Positions 26,859 to 36,235 of a stretch of 64,000 bases of DNA are shown here, piece by piece. The DNA comes from Candidatus Bacteroides merdavium. GTDB lineage: Bacteria; Bacteroidota; Bacteroidia; Bacteroidales; Bacteroidaceae. The translations under genes and the position numbers were made by a program. The first letter of the stretch is position 1; each line of letters starts with the position of its first letter. The notes under the pieces are model-generated. The model had not been told where the DNA came from. It worked only from the letters and a program-made list of their open reading frames with translations, and made no database searches. The stretch lies in contig DXAV01000008.1 in the NCBI GenBank assembly GCA_019116805.1, forward strand, positions 1 to 64,000, given 5' to 3'.

Positions 26859-27338
26859 ATGAATCACGAAAACAACGTTGCCACCGCCTCAGGAAAGACG
26901 GACAACATGCCCAAAGACTATATCTACTGTCCTGCCGCCGACGGAGCCTGTCCCCGCGCTCCGCAATGCTTGCGTGCCATCGCCTATCGTCAGTTGACGG
27001 CAACAGAGGCTTCGGACAAGCCTGGCCCCATCCGCATTGTGCACCCTGCCTGCGTCGCCCATGCACAGAAGGGATGCGATTACTACCGCGACAGCACGCC
27101 CGTGCGCTTCGCCCAAGGCATGACGAAGCTGTTCGACGAGATCCCCCACCGACTGGAGGCAGACATCAGACGGCGCATCATGGCCTGCTTCTCTTGCAGA
27201 AGCTATTACTTCCAAAGCCGGAAGGGTGAACGACTCATCACGCCCAAGGAGCAACAGGATATAGCCAACGTCTTCCGTCGGGCAGGACTGAAAGCCGAAC
27301 CGGAGTTCGATGACTACGTCGAGGAAACTTATTGGTAA
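26859..27338 (+). CDS. DUF6078 family cysteine-rich protein
   Basis: This 159-residue soluble protein carries regularly spaced cysteines (YCPAADGACPRAPQCLR, HPACVAHAQKGCDYY, ACFSCRSYY), suggesting a metal or Fe-S site. The ending DDYVEETYW is characteristic of the family as I know it from Bacteroides. No enzymatic motif was recognised. It stands alone with its own promoter. Confidence 0.7.
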   Translation: MNHENNVATASGKTDNMPKDYIYCPAADGACPRAPQCLRAIAYRQLTATEASDKPGPIRIVHPACVAHAQKGCDYYRDSTPVRFAQGMTKLFDEIPHRLEADIRRRIMACFSCRSYYFQSRKGERLITPKEQQDIANVFRRAGLKAEPEFDDYVEETYW

Positions 27339-27374
27339 TCAGCCACCAAGCAGTTTATTTCAGTTTACTAAAAA

Positions 27375-27506
27375 TAAACTGCCAGTTTAAACGTAATAAA
27401 CTGATAGTTTAAAGGCATTAAACTGATAGTTTAAAGGCATTAAACTGACAGTTTAAACGGAGTAAACTGACGGTTTAAAGGCTTTGAACCGAGAGTACAC
27501 AGACGA
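27375..27506. repeat. 22-bp-period palindromic array R5
   Basis: Six units start at 27375, 27397, 27419, 27441, 27463 and 27485, each exactly 22 bp, and a partial seventh starts at 27507. Units read TAAACTGnnAGTTTAAA plus a 5-base spacer; units 2 and 3 are identical. The core AAACTG..AGTTT is palindromic. Changes such as GATAG, GACAG and GCCAG leave the palindrome arms intact, and unit 6 is strongly degenerate. This is the clearest array of its class and fills the interval before the HD gene. Confidence 0.9.
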
Positions 27507-27563
27507 TAAACGGAGACCATCTGCCCATCGTCCCATCCTATCCTCACCCTAAAAACAGAAATC

Positions 27564-28793
27564 ATGAGCTACGAACGCAAAATCATTAACGACCCCGTCT
27601 TCGGGTTCATCAACATACCGAAGGGACTGCTCTACGACCTCGTGTGCCATCCACTGCTACAACGCCTGACGCGCATCCGCCAGCTGGGCCTATCGTCCGT
27701 GGTCTATCCCGGCGCCCAACATACACGCTTCCAGCACTCGCTCGGCGCCTTCTACCTGATGACCGAGGCCATCCAGCACCTGACGGCCAAGGGCAACTTC
27801 ATCTTCGACAGCGAGGCCGAAGCCGTCAAGGCCGCCATCCTGATGCACGACATCGGCCACGGGCCCTTCTCGCACGTGCTGGAAGACACCATCGTGCGCG
27901 GCGTCTCCCACGAAGACATCTCGCTGCTGCTGATGGAGCGCATCAACCGCGAGATGAACGGACAGCTGACGCTGGCCATCCAGATATTCAAGGACGAGTA
28001 TCCCAAGCGCTTCCTCCACCAGCTGGTCAGCGGCCAGCTCGACATGGACCGCCTGGACTACCTGCGCCGCGACAGCTTCTACACGGGCGTCACCGAGGGA
28101 AACATCGGCTCGGCGCGCATCATCAAGATGCTCGACGTCAAGGACGACCACCTCGTCGTCGAGGAGAAAGGCATCTACTCCATCGAGAACTTCCTCATGG
28201 CCCGCCGCCTGATGTACTGGCAGGTGTATCTGCACAAGGCCTCCGTGGCCTACGAGCGGATGCTCATCGCCGCCCTGCTCCGCGCCAAGGAGCTGGCTGC
28301 CAAGGGCGAAAAGCTCTTCGCCTCGCCCGCACTGCGCTTCTTCCTCTACAACGACGTGGACCGCACGCGCTTCTACGACGACCCAGCCTGCCTCGAGAAC
28401 TTCATCCGTCTGGACGACAACGACATCTGGACCTCGCTCAAGGTGTGGTGCGGACACCCCGACAAGGTGCTCTCCACACTGAGCACGGGCATGGTGGACC
28501 GCCGCCTGTTCAAGGTGGAAATCTCCACCGAACCCGCCACCGAGGAGCGCAAGCAGGAACTGACGGCACAGATAGCCGCCGCGCTGGACGTGACGCCTGC
28601 CGAAGCCGCCTGGTTCGTCTCCGTTCCCCGCATCGAGAAGAACATGTACAATCCCGCCGACGACAGCATCGACATCCTCTACAAGGACGGCACCACGAAG
28701 AACATCGCCGAAGCATCGGACATGCTCAACATCCAGCTGCTCTCGAAGAAGGTAAAAAAATACTACCTTTGCTACCTGAGGCTGCATAGATAA
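27564..28793 (+). CDS. HD domain phosphohydrolase (SAMHD1/dGTPase-like)
   Basis: The 409-residue protein has an HD metal site: His53 in AQHTRFQHSLG, His95-Asp96 in MHDIGHGPFSH, and a later Asp in QLDMDRLDYLRRD. This layout is that of dNTP triphosphohydrolases and related HD phosphohydrolases. The substrate (dNTP or another nucleotide) cannot be fixed from sequence. The 3' end contains a TACCTTTG core (28764-28771) that may drive lpxD. Confidence 0.85.
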   Translation: MSYERKIINDPVFGFINIPKGLLYDLVCHPLLQRLTRIRQLGLSSVVYPGAQHTRFQHSLGAFYLMTEAIQHLTAKGNFIFDSEAEAVKAAILMHDIGHGPFSHVLEDTIVRGVSHEDISLLLMERINREMNGQLTLAIQIFKDEYPKRFLHQLVSGQLDMDRLDYLRRDSFYTGVTEGNIGSARIIKMLDVKDDHLVVEEKGIYSIENFLMARRLMYWQVYLHKASVAYERMLIAALLRAKELAAKGEKLFASPALRFFLYNDVDRTRFYDDPACLENFIRLDDNDIWTSLKVWCGHPDKVLSTLSTGMVDRRLFKVEISTEPATEERKQELTAQIAAALDVTPAEAAWFVSVPRIEKNMYNPADDSIDILYKDGTTKNIAEASDMLNIQLLSKKVKKYYLCYLRLHR

Positions 28794-28878
28794 GTATAAA
28801 ATATTCACCCGAGGACAAGGAAATATAAAAAAAAAGTCCGTTATTTGTGTTTTGAAAACCATTTAGCAAGAAACAGAC

Positions 28879-29922
28879 ATGGAATTTTCAGCCAAACAAA
28901 TAGCTGCCTATATACAGGGAGAAATCGTGGGAAACGAGAATGCGACCGTACATACCTTCGCCAAAATCGAGGAAGGAATACCCGGCGCATTGTCTTTCCT
29001 GTCCAATCCGAAATACACTCCCTATATCTACGAGTCGAAGGCCAGCATTATCTTGGTGAACAAGGACTTCGAACCCGAACATGAAATAAAAGCGACCCTT
29101 ATCAAGGTGGAAAACGCCTATGAGAGCCTTGCGAAGCTGATGACGCTCTACGAGCAGAGCAAACCGCAACTGAAGGGTATCGACCCGCTGGCCTATGTGG
29201 CCCCCACAGCCAAGGTGGGAGAGAACGTTTACATCGGTCCCTTCGCTTATGTGGGCGACGGAGTGGAAATAGGCGACGGCACCGCCCTTCATCCGCGTGC
29301 CACAATCTGCGCCGGAGCACGTGTAGGCAGCCATTGTATCCTTTATCCGGGTGCGACAGTCTATCACGACTGCCGTGTGGGCAACAACTGCATTCTGCAT
29401 GCAGGATGCGTCATCGGTGCTGATGGTTTCGGATTTGCCCCCACCCCCGAAGGCTATGAAAAAATTCCACAAATCGGCATTGTCATCCTCGAAGACAATG
29501 TAGAGATAGGAGCTAATACGTGCGTGGACCGCGCCACGATGGGAGCCACCATCGTACATCGCGGTGTGAAGCTGGACAACCTCGTCCAGATAGCCCACAA
29601 CGACGAGATAGGTTCGCACACGGTAATGGCCGCACAGGTAGGTGTGGCCGGTTCGACCAAGATAGGCGAATGGTGTATGTTCGGCGGCCAGGTAGGCATT
29701 GCCGGCCATATCCACATCGGCGACAAAGTCGTGTTCGGTGCCCAGTCGGGCGTACCGAGCAGCACCAAGGACAATCAACGCCTGATAGGGACACCGCCTA
29801 TGGAAGAGAAACCCTATTTCAAGTCGCAGGCCATCTTCCGCAAGCTGCCCGACATGTATTTCGAACTGAATGCGCTCCGCAAGGAACTGAACGAACTCAA
29901 AGAACAATTAAAGAATAAATAA
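28879..29922 (+). CDS. lpxD: UDP-3-O-acylglucosamine N-acyltransferase
   Basis: The 347-residue enzyme adds the second acyl chain in lipid A synthesis. After an N-terminal uridine-binding domain (about 1-100) comes a left-handed beta helix of hexapeptide repeats (about 105-310), with the catalytic region around [15 protein letters not shown]. It opens a lipid A block: lpxC-fabZ follows 6 bp later and lpxA after that. Confidence 0.96.
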   Translation: MEFSAKQIAAYIQGEIVGNENATVHTFAKIEEGIPGALSFLSNPKYTPYIYESKASIILVNKDFEPEHEIKATLIKVENAYESLAKLMTLYEQSKPQLKGIDPLAYVAPTAKVGENVYIGPFAYVGDGVEIGDGTALHPRATICAGARVGSHCILYPGATVYHDCRVGNNCILHAGCVIGADGFGFAPTPEGYEKIPQIGIVILEDNVEIGANTCVDRATMGATIVHRGVKLDNLVQIAHNDEIGSHTVMAAQVGVAGSTKIGEWCMFGGQVGIAGHIHIGDKVVFGAQSGVPSSTKDNQRLIGTPPMEEKPYFKSQAIFRKLPDMYFELNALRKELNELKEQLKNK

Positions 29923-29928
29923 GACTCC

Positions 29929-31314
29929 ATGTTGAAACAAAAGACTCTGAAAGACAGCTTTTCGCTCAGTGGTAAAGGCCTGCACACCGGCCTGAACCTG
30001 ACCGTAACCTTCAATCCGGCTCCCGAAAACCACGGATATAAAATCCAGCGGACCGACCTCGAAGGACAGCCCGTCATTGATGCAGTGGCCGAAAATGTGG
30101 TCGAGACGACACGTGGCACTGTACTGGCCAAAAACGACGTGAAGGTCAGCACCATAGAACATGGCATGGCAGCCCTATATGCCCTGGGCATAGACAACTG
30201 TCTGATACAAGTGAACGGCCCTGAATTCCCCATTCTGGACGGAAGCGCCCAATATTACGTCAACGAAATAGAACGCGTAGGAACAGAAGAACAGAACGCC
30301 GTAAAGGACTTCTACGTCATCAAGTCGAAAACGGAGTTCCGCGATGAGAAGACCGGTTCGTCCATCATCTTGTTGCCCGACGAAAGCTTCAGCCTGAACG
30401 TACTGGTATCCTACGATTCAAGCATCCTGCCCAACCAGTTTGCAACGTTGGAAGACATGGGCAAATTCAAGGACGAAGTGGCAGCCAGCCGTACCTTTGT
30501 CTTCGTACGCGAAATCGAGCCCCTGCTTCAAGCAGGCCTCATCAAGGGAGGCGACCTGGACAACGCCATTGTCATATATGAACGCGAGATGTCGCAGGAA
30601 AACTTCGACAAGCTGGCCGACGTGATGGGCGTGCCCCACATGGACGCCAAACAGCTGGGTTATATCAACCACAAACCGCTGGTATGGCCCAACGAATGTG
30701 CCCGCCACAAGCTGCTCGACGTCATCGGCGACATGGCTCTGATAGGAAAGCCCATCAAAGGCCGTATCATTGCCACCCGCCCGGGTCACACCATCAACAA
30801 CAAGTTCGCCCGCCAGATGCGTAAGGAAATCCGCCTGCACGAAATACAGGCTCCGGCTTACGACTGTAACCGTCCGCCCATCATGGACGTGAACCGCATC
30901 CGCGAACTCCTACCCCACCGCTATCCCATGCAACTGGTGGACAAGGTCATCGAAATAGGAGCCAACTACATTGTCGGTGTAAAGAATGTCACCTCCAACG
31001 AACCTTTCTTCCAGGGCCACTTCCCGCAGGAGCCAGTCATGCCCGGCGTCTTGCAGATAGAGGCTATGGCACAAACAGGCGGTCTGCTGGTACTGAACTC
31101 CATCGAGGAACCCGAACGCTACTCCACCTACTTCATGAAGATAGACGGCGTGAAGTTCCGCCAAAAGGTAGTGCCCGGCGATACGCTGATTTTCCGTGTA
31201 GAGCTGCTGGCCCCCATCCGTCGCGGCGTGTCCACCATGAAGGGTTACGTGTTTGTAGGCGAAAAAGTAGTTTGCGAAGCCGAGTTCATGGCACAGATAG
31301 TAAAGAACAAATAA
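29929..31314 (+). CDS. lpxC-fabZ: Bifunctional LpxC deacetylase / FabZ dehydratase
   Basis: The 461-residue fusion is characteristic of Bacteroidetes. Residues 1 to about 300 are UDP-3-O-acyl-GlcNAc deacetylase, with zinc-site regions [12 protein letters not shown] and [11 protein letters not shown]. Residues about 310-461 are the hotdog-fold 3-hydroxyacyl-ACP dehydratase, with [12 protein letters not shown] and [20 protein letters not shown]. The fusion ties lipid A and fatty acid synthesis to one transcript. It is 6 bp after lpxD and is followed by hairpin C2. Confidence 0.97.
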   Translation: MLKQKTLKDSFSLSGKGLHTGLNLTVTFNPAPENHGYKIQRTDLEGQPVIDAVAENVVETTRGTVLAKNDVKVSTIEHGMAALYALGIDNCLIQVNGPEFPILDGSAQYYVNEIERVGTEEQNAVKDFYVIKSKTEFRDEKTGSSIILLPDESFSLNVLVSYDSSILPNQFATLEDMGKFKDEVAASRTFVFVREIEPLLQAGLIKGGDLDNAIVIYEREMSQENFDKLADVMGVPHMDAKQLGYINHKPLVWPNECARHKLLDVIGDMALIGKPIKGRIIATRPGHTINNKFARQMRKEIRLHEIQAPAYDCNRPPIMDVNRIRELLPHRYPMQLVDKVIEIGANYIVGVKNVTSNEPFFQGHFPQEPVMPGVLQIEAMAQTGGLLVLNSIEEPERYSTYFMKIDGVKFRQKVVPGDTLIFRVELLAPIRRGVSTMKGYVFVGEKVVCEAEFMAQIVKNK

Positions 31315-31318
31315 ATTA

Positions 31319-31410
31319 ATAATGAAGAATGAAGAATGAAGAATTTCCTTGGAACGCATCCCGTTGCGCGGCCTGAATTCTTCATTCTTCATTCTTAATT
31401 CTTCATTCAT
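31319..31410. repeat. Long hairpin repeat C2 (AATGAAG units)
   Basis: The left arm (31319-31345) is AATGAAGAATGAAG-type repeats, and the right arm (31373-31410) is the inverted ATTCTTC run. The loop is GC-rich with no gene. It lies in the 99-bp gap between lpxC-fabZ and lpxA and may split the operon or tune lpxA expression. Confidence 0.85.
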
Positions 31411-31413
31411 ATT

Positions 31414-32190
31414 ATGATCAGTCCCTTAGCATACATCCATCCCGAAGCAAAGATTGGCGAAAATGTGGAAATCGCCCCCTTTGTCTTTATCGACAAGAAT
31501 GTGGTCATCGGCGACAACAACAAGATAATGGCACATGCCAGTATCCTGTATGGAAGCCGCATCGGAAACGGCAATACCATCTTTCCTGGTGCCGTTATCG
31601 GTGCCATCCCACAAGACCTGAAGTTCAGAGGTGAGGAGACAACCGCCGAGATTGGCGACAACAACACCATCCGCGAGAATGTGACCGTGAACCGCGGTAC
31701 GGCTGCCAAAGGACGCACCGTCGTAGGTAACAACAATCTGTTGATGGAAGGCGTACATGTGGCCCACGATGCTCTGATAGGGAACGGATGCATTATCGGC
31801 AACTCCACCAAGATGGCTGGTGAAATTGTAATCGATGACAACTCTATCATCAGCGCCAACGTGCTGATGCACCAGTTCTGCCGTGTAGGCGGTTATGGTA
31901 TGATTCAAGGAGGATGCCGCTTCAGCAAGGACATCCCGCCTTACATCATTGCCGGACGCGAACCCATTTGCTACGCGGGCCTCAACATTGTAGGGCTGCG
32001 CCGCCGTGGCTTCTCCAACGAAACCATCGAAGCTATCCACAATGCCTACCGACTCATCTACCAAAGTGGTCTGAATACGACCGATGCTCTGAACAAAATT
32101 GAAGAGGAAATGGAAATGACACCGGAAATACGCTATATCGTGGACTTTATCCGAAACTCTGACCGAGGCATCATTCCCGGAGGTAAATAA
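31414..32190 (+). CDS. lpxA: UDP-N-acetylglucosamine acyltransferase
   Basis: The 258-residue enzyme performs the first acylation in lipid A synthesis. It is a hexapeptide-repeat beta helix, with the catalytic histidine in MEGVHVAHDALIG near residue 118 and a C-terminal helical domain (ETIEAIHNAYRLIYQS). Its order after lpxD and lpxC-fabZ is the usual Bacteroidetes arrangement. Confidence 0.96.
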   Translation: MISPLAYIHPEAKIGENVEIAPFVFIDKNVVIGDNNKIMAHASILYGSRIGNGNTIFPGAVIGAIPQDLKFRGEETTAEIGDNNTIRENVTVNRGTAAKGRTVVGNNNLLMEGVHVAHDALIGNGCIIGNSTKMAGEIVIDDNSIISANVLMHQFCRVGGYGMIQGGCRFSKDIPPYIIAGREPICYAGLNIVGLRRRGFSNETIEAIHNAYRLIYQSGLNTTDALNKIEEEMEMTPEIRYIVDFIRNSDRGIIPGGK

Positions 32191-32222
32191 CCAAAGAATA
32201 GAAAACTAACAATCTCGAAACT

Positions 32223-32786
32223 ATGATTTATAGATTTACAGTGATATCTGACGAGGCAGACGACTTTGTCAGAGAGATACAGATTGATCCGGAAGCTACC
32301 TTTTATGACTTCCACAAAGCCATACTTAAATCCGTTGGTTATACCGACGACCAGATGACCTCTTTCTTCATCTGTGACGAAGACTGGGAAAAGGAAAAGG
32401 AAGTGACGCTGGAAGAAATGGACGACAACTCCGAAATAGACAGCTGGGTGATGAAGGATACCCGTATCGACGAACTGGTAGAGGACGAAAAACAAAAACT
32501 GCTCTACGTATTCGACTACATGACCGAACGTTGCTTCTTCATTGAGCTCAGTGAAATTATCACCGGCAAAAACATGAAGGGAGCCAAGTGTACCAAGAGC
32601 GAAGGTGAAGCTCCCAAACAAACCATTGACTTTGCTGAATTCGAAGCCAAGAACAGCGCTGCCCTCGATTTGGACGAGAATTTCTACGGTGACCAAGACT
32701 TCGACATGGACGATTTCGACAAGGATGGCTTCGAAGGCTTCGACGAAGGAAGCGGAGGCAATCCTTACGACGAAGACAGATACTAA
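32223..32786 (+). CDS. pRiA4b ORF-3-like family protein
   Basis: The 187-residue acidic protein resembles the plasmid pRiA4b ORF-3-like family (also labelled IS1096 passenger TnpR family). Its N-terminal part has YRFTVISDEADDFVREIQID and TFYDFHKAILKSVGYTDDQM. The C-terminal third is rich in Asp and Glu. Despite the family label there is no sign of an insertion element; homologues are chromosomal in Bacteroidales beside lipid A or miaA genes. The function is unknown. Confidence 0.75.
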   Translation: MIYRFTVISDEADDFVREIQIDPEATFYDFHKAILKSVGYTDDQMTSFFICDEDWEKEKEVTLEEMDDNSEIDSWVMKDTRIDELVEDEKQKLLYVFDYMTERCFFIELSEIITGKNMKGAKCTKSEGEAPKQTIDFAEFEAKNSAALDLDENFYGDQDFDMDDFDKDGFEGFDEGSGGNPYDEDRY

Positions 32787-32790
32787 ATTC

Positions 32791-32880
32791 AATGAAGAAT
32801 GAAGAATTTCCGCTTTGCGGATGAATGAAGAATTCATCCCATAGTCCTATTCTTCATTCTTCATTTTTAATTCTTCATTT
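32791..32880. repeat. Long hairpin repeat C3 (AATGAAG units)
   Basis: The left arm (32791-32833) contains AATGAAGAATGAAGAATT twice with an interruption, and the right arm (about 32849-32880) is the inverted run. It fills the gap before miaA and ends 3 bp before its TTG start codon. Confidence 0.8.
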
Positions 32881-32883
32881 CCC

Positions 32884-33777
32884 TTGACTCTCCTCGTACT
32901 CATAGGCCCCACCGGCGTAGGCAAGACGGAACTGAGCCTGCGGCTGGCAGAAGCGTTCGGCACATGTATCGTGTCGGCCGATTCGCGCCAACTGTATGCC
33001 GACCTGAAGATAGGTACCGCCGCCCCGACCGAAGAACAGCTTCAGCGGGTGAAGCACTACATGGTGGGTACGCTGGGCCTGACCGATTACTACAGCGCCG
33101 CCCAATACGAAGCGGAAGTCATGAAACTTCTTGAACAGCTGTTCAAGGAAAAAGAAGTCGTCGTACTGACCGGCGGTTCCATGATGTATGTGGATGCTGT
33201 GTGCAAAGGAATCGACGATATCCCCACCGTGGACAACGAGACACGCACACTAATGCTCCGCCGCTACGAAGAAGAAGGTCTCGACCGCCTCTGTGCCGAG
33301 CTCCGCCTGCTCGACCCCGAATATTACCAAATAGTCGATTTGAAGAACCCCAAGCGCGTCATCCATGCCCTTGAGATCTGTTACATGACAGGCAAGACCT
33401 ATACATCCTTCCGTACCCGACAGACCAAGCCGCGACCCTTCCGCATCGTCAAGGTGGGACTGACCCGCGACCGCGAGGAACTCTACGACCGCATCAACCG
33501 CCGAGTGGATCAGATGATGGCCGACGGCCTGCTGGAAGAAGCCCGCCGCGTCTATCCGCACAAAGACTACAATTCTTTGAATACCGTGGGCTACAAAGAA
33601 CTCTTCAAATACCTGGACGGCGAATGGACACTGGACTTTGCCGTGGAGAAAATCAAACAGAACTCCCGCATCTACTCGCGCAAACAAATGACCTGGTTCA
33701 AACGCGACACTGACATCCGTTGGTTCCACCCCGAACAAGAAACGGAGATACTGACGTATCTCCGCTCTCAAATCTGA
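32884..33777 (+). CDS. miaA: tRNA dimethylallyltransferase
   Basis: The 297-residue enzyme adds the dimethylallyl group to A37 of tRNAs reading UNN codons. The P-loop [12 protein letters not shown] is at the N-terminus, and [16 protein letters not shown] and [12 protein letters not shown] follow. No ATG or GTG is available; the start is TTG at 32884, immediately after hairpin C3, giving [11 protein letters not shown]. The repeat may have displaced an original ATG. The 3' end faces bglX across 19 bp. Confidence 0.94.
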   Translation: MTLLVLIGPTGVGKTELSLRLAEAFGTCIVSADSRQLYADLKIGTAAPTEEQLQRVKHYMVGTLGLTDYYSAAQYEAEVMKLLEQLFKEKEVVVLTGGSMMYVDAVCKGIDDIPTVDNETRTLMLRRYEEEGLDRLCAELRLLDPEYYQIVDLKNPKRVIHALEICYMTGKTYTSFRTRQTKPRPFRIVKVGLTRDREELYDRINRRVDQMMADGLLEEARRVYPHKDYNSLNTVGYKELFKYLDGEWTLDFAVEKIKQNSRIYSRKQMTWFKRDTDIRWFHPEQETEILTYLRSQI

Positions 33778-33796
33778 ATTTACCTGTACATACTTA

Positions 33797-36208
33797 TCAA
33801 GGCAACGCCCGCACCGTCTGCTTCAGACGGATGTCCTGACTCGATGCACCGACCATGAACTCGAATTCGCCCGGTTCTACCGTCCAATGCATGTTGCGGT
33901 CCAGCAACTGCAGGTCTTCGGGCGTAAGGCGGAAAGTGACTTCTTTCGTTTTGCCCGGTTGCAGGGAAACGCGCTCGAAACCACGGAGCTGAGAGTCGTA
34001 GGTGATGACACTGCTCACCTTGTCGCGCACGTAGAGCTGTACTACTTCGTCACCAGCCCGTTTACCGGTATTGGTCACTTTCAGACGAATGGTATAGTCT
34101 CCTTGCGTGGGCTGCTCAAGCGGTGTGACTTCGAGGTCAGAATAGGCAAAGGTAGTATAGCTCAAACCGTAGCCAAAGGGATAAAGCTCGCCCAGCACCC
34201 GTGTTGAACCTGCGCCATTGGGTCCCGAACGAGGCTGTGCACCGTGAGAACCAGGCTTAAAGGGGAAGTTCAGTTCAATCTGTCCCACACTCTTGGGGAA
34301 GGTCACCGTGAGCTTGCCGCCCGGATTGTGTTCGCCGAAGAGAGTCTCAGCAATCACCGTTCCTCCCTGGCAGCTGGGGAACCAGGTCTCCAAGATGGCG
34401 GGCACATGCTTATCGGCCCAGTTGATAGTGAGCGGCTGACCGTTGATGAGCACCAGCACGACAGGCTTGCCTGTTGCATAGAGGGCTTCGAGCAACTGCT
34501 GTTGACGGCCCGGCAAATCTAGAGAGGTACGCGAACGGCTTTCACCCGTACGGTATTCGTCCTCGCCCAATACGGCGACGATGACGTCGCAATCTCCGGC
34601 TTTCTGTACAGCCTCAGCCATATCCGCCTTCTCTTCATCGGTCAGCGGAGTGGGCAGAATCTCAGTGGCAGGCCAACCCTTGTCCACGATGTCGCATCCC
34701 TTGGCATAGACCACTTCGGCACTTCCTTTCAGATAGGTACGGAGACCGTCGAGCACGGTCACTTTCTCCAAACGGTTGGGTCCGTAACGGCTCTCCATGA
34801 AATTACTTTCGTCAGCCAACGGGCCGGTAACAAGCACTTTGCGCACCTGCTGACGGTCCAATGGGAGGAGGTTACCTTCGTTCTTCAGCAGGACGAGCGA
34901 CTGTTGCTGTATCTGCTTGACGAAGTCCATATTGCGATCCACGCCACCCACCTTGTCCGAAGCCTTCGTGTCCTCCACATACGGATGGTCGAAAAGGCCC
35001 AGGCGGAATTTGACGCGCAGCACCTCGGCCACACGCTTATCAATGGTAGCCATCGAAATCTTCTTCTGCTCCAGCAGACGACGGATGGGCAGGATAAAGT
35101 CGGCTGGCTTCGTGAAGTGGGTACGCACGTTCAGACCCGCTTCGAGCACCTGGCGAACGGCCTCGTCATAGGTATCGGCCACGCGATGCTTGGTCTGGAC
35201 ATATTCCACAGCCTCGCTGTCGCTTACCACATAGCCGTCGAATCCATACTCCTCGCGCAACAGTTCGGTGAGAAAATAGTAGCTGGCTGTCACGGGCACG
35301 CCGTCCCAGTCGTTGTAGCTGCTCATGACACCCATCGGATGGGCATCCTGAATAACTTTCTTGAAAGGATAGAGATAGAGCTGATGCAGTTCGCGCGGTG
35401 CCACATGCGGGTCGGTACGGCAATTTCCGTCGCGCCCGCCCTTGGGAACACTATAGACAGCATAATGTTTCAGCGTCGAGGCCACGCCCTGCGACTGGAT
35501 GCCTTTCACCATTTCCGCACCCAGCGAGGCTATCAGATAGGGATCTTCACCATAGCACTCCAGCGTGCGTCCCCAGCGGGGATCGCGCACCACGTCGAGG
35601 ATGGGGGCATAGACATTGGTATAGCCCAAGGCCCGCGCTTCCTGCCCGGCGATGGTACCTGCCTGGTGTACCAGCTCGCGGTTCCACGTGCTGCCGATGG
35701 CTATCGGTGCTGGCAGAGGCGTCGCCTTGGTATGGTTCAAGCCGTGGATGCCTTCGTTGCTGAAGTCCACGGGGATACCCAGCCTCGTCTCTTCCACAAA
35801 CCAGCGCTGCACGCGGTTGATGGCTTCGGCATGGCTGCTGAAGGGATAGAGCATCTGTTCCACGCGGCGCGACTTGCCGCCCACGCCGTTGAGCATTTCA
35901 TCGATGTTGGCAATGCCGTCTTTCCACACCTCCGTCTTCCACCGTTCCGTAGGAAGGGAATCCTTCAGCACACGCCCATATCCGTAGAGTGTAGCCAGCT
36001 GACAGGTTTTCTCGTTAACGTTCATTTGCCGAAGCAGATCGGCCACTCGCTCATCCACCGGCTGCGTAGGGTCTTCATAGACGTCCTTCACACCATTCTT
36101 GTTGAAATCGATCCATCCCTTGTGATAGATGGACTTGTTCTGTGCCTGCTGGGGGAGGACCACACACAGGCCCAGCAATGCCGCCAGCATCGTTCGTTTG
36201 TTTTTCAT
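33797..36208 (-). CDS. bglX: Beta-glucosidase-like glycoside hydrolase family 3
   Basis: The 803-residue secreted or periplasmic enzyme has a signal peptide (to about residue 22), the GH3 N-terminal barrel, the GH3 C-terminal domain and a fibronectin-III-like domain (about 690-790). The nucleophile aspartate is expected in GFDGYVVSDSEAVE, and KGIQSQGVASTLKHYAVY is the conserved KH segment. It should cleave beta-linked glucosides or xylosides; the exact linkage is unknown. It lies 27 bp after the Ntn hydrolase gene, in one operon. Confidence 0.9.
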   Translation of the reverse strand: MKNKRTMLAALLGLCVVLPQQAQNKSIYHKGWIDFNKNGVKDVYEDPTQPVDERVADLLRQMNVNEKTCQLATLYGYGRVLKDSLPTERWKTEVWKDGIANIDEMLNGVGGKSRRVEQMLYPFSSHAEAINRVQRWFVEETRLGIPVDFSNEGIHGLNHTKATPLPAPIAIGSTWNRELVHQAGTIAGQEARALGYTNVYAPILDVVRDPRWGRTLECYGEDPYLIASLGAEMVKGIQSQGVASTLKHYAVYSVPKGGRDGNCRTDPHVAPRELHQLYLYPFKKVIQDAHPMGVMSSYNDWDGVPVTASYYFLTELLREEYGFDGYVVSDSEAVEYVQTKHRVADTYDEAVRQVLEAGLNVRTHFTKPADFILPIRRLLEQKKISMATIDKRVAEVLRVKFRLGLFDHPYVEDTKASDKVGGVDRNMDFVKQIQQQSLVLLKNEGNLLPLDRQQVRKVLVTGPLADESNFMESRYGPNRLEKVTVLDGLRTYLKGSAEVVYAKGCDIVDKGWPATEILPTPLTDEEKADMAEAVQKAGDCDVIVAVLGEDEYRTGESRSRTSLDLPGRQQQLLEALYATGKPVVLVLINGQPLTINWADKHVPAILETWFPSCQGGTVIAETLFGEHNPGGKLTVTFPKSVGQIELNFPFKPGSHGAQPRSGPNGAGSTRVLGELYPFGYGLSYTTFAYSDLEVTPLEQPTQGDYTIRLKVTNTGKRAGDEVVQLYVRDKVSSVITYDSQLRGFERVSLQPGKTKEVTFRLTPEDLQLLDRNMHWTVEPGEFEFMVGASSQDIRLKQTVRALP

Positions 36209-36235
36209 GCTATTCTCTCTATATAAATGTTTTCA

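Noticed and set aside
27375-27506. Array R5 as a CRISPR array
   Set aside because: Spacers are only about 5-10 bp and nearly identical between units, the repeat is too short, and no cas genes are present.
32223-32786. Insertion sequence remnant suggested by the family name of the pRiA4b ORF-3-like protein
   Set aside because: No terminal repeats or transposase is present, and the gene sits in a normal chromosomal block.
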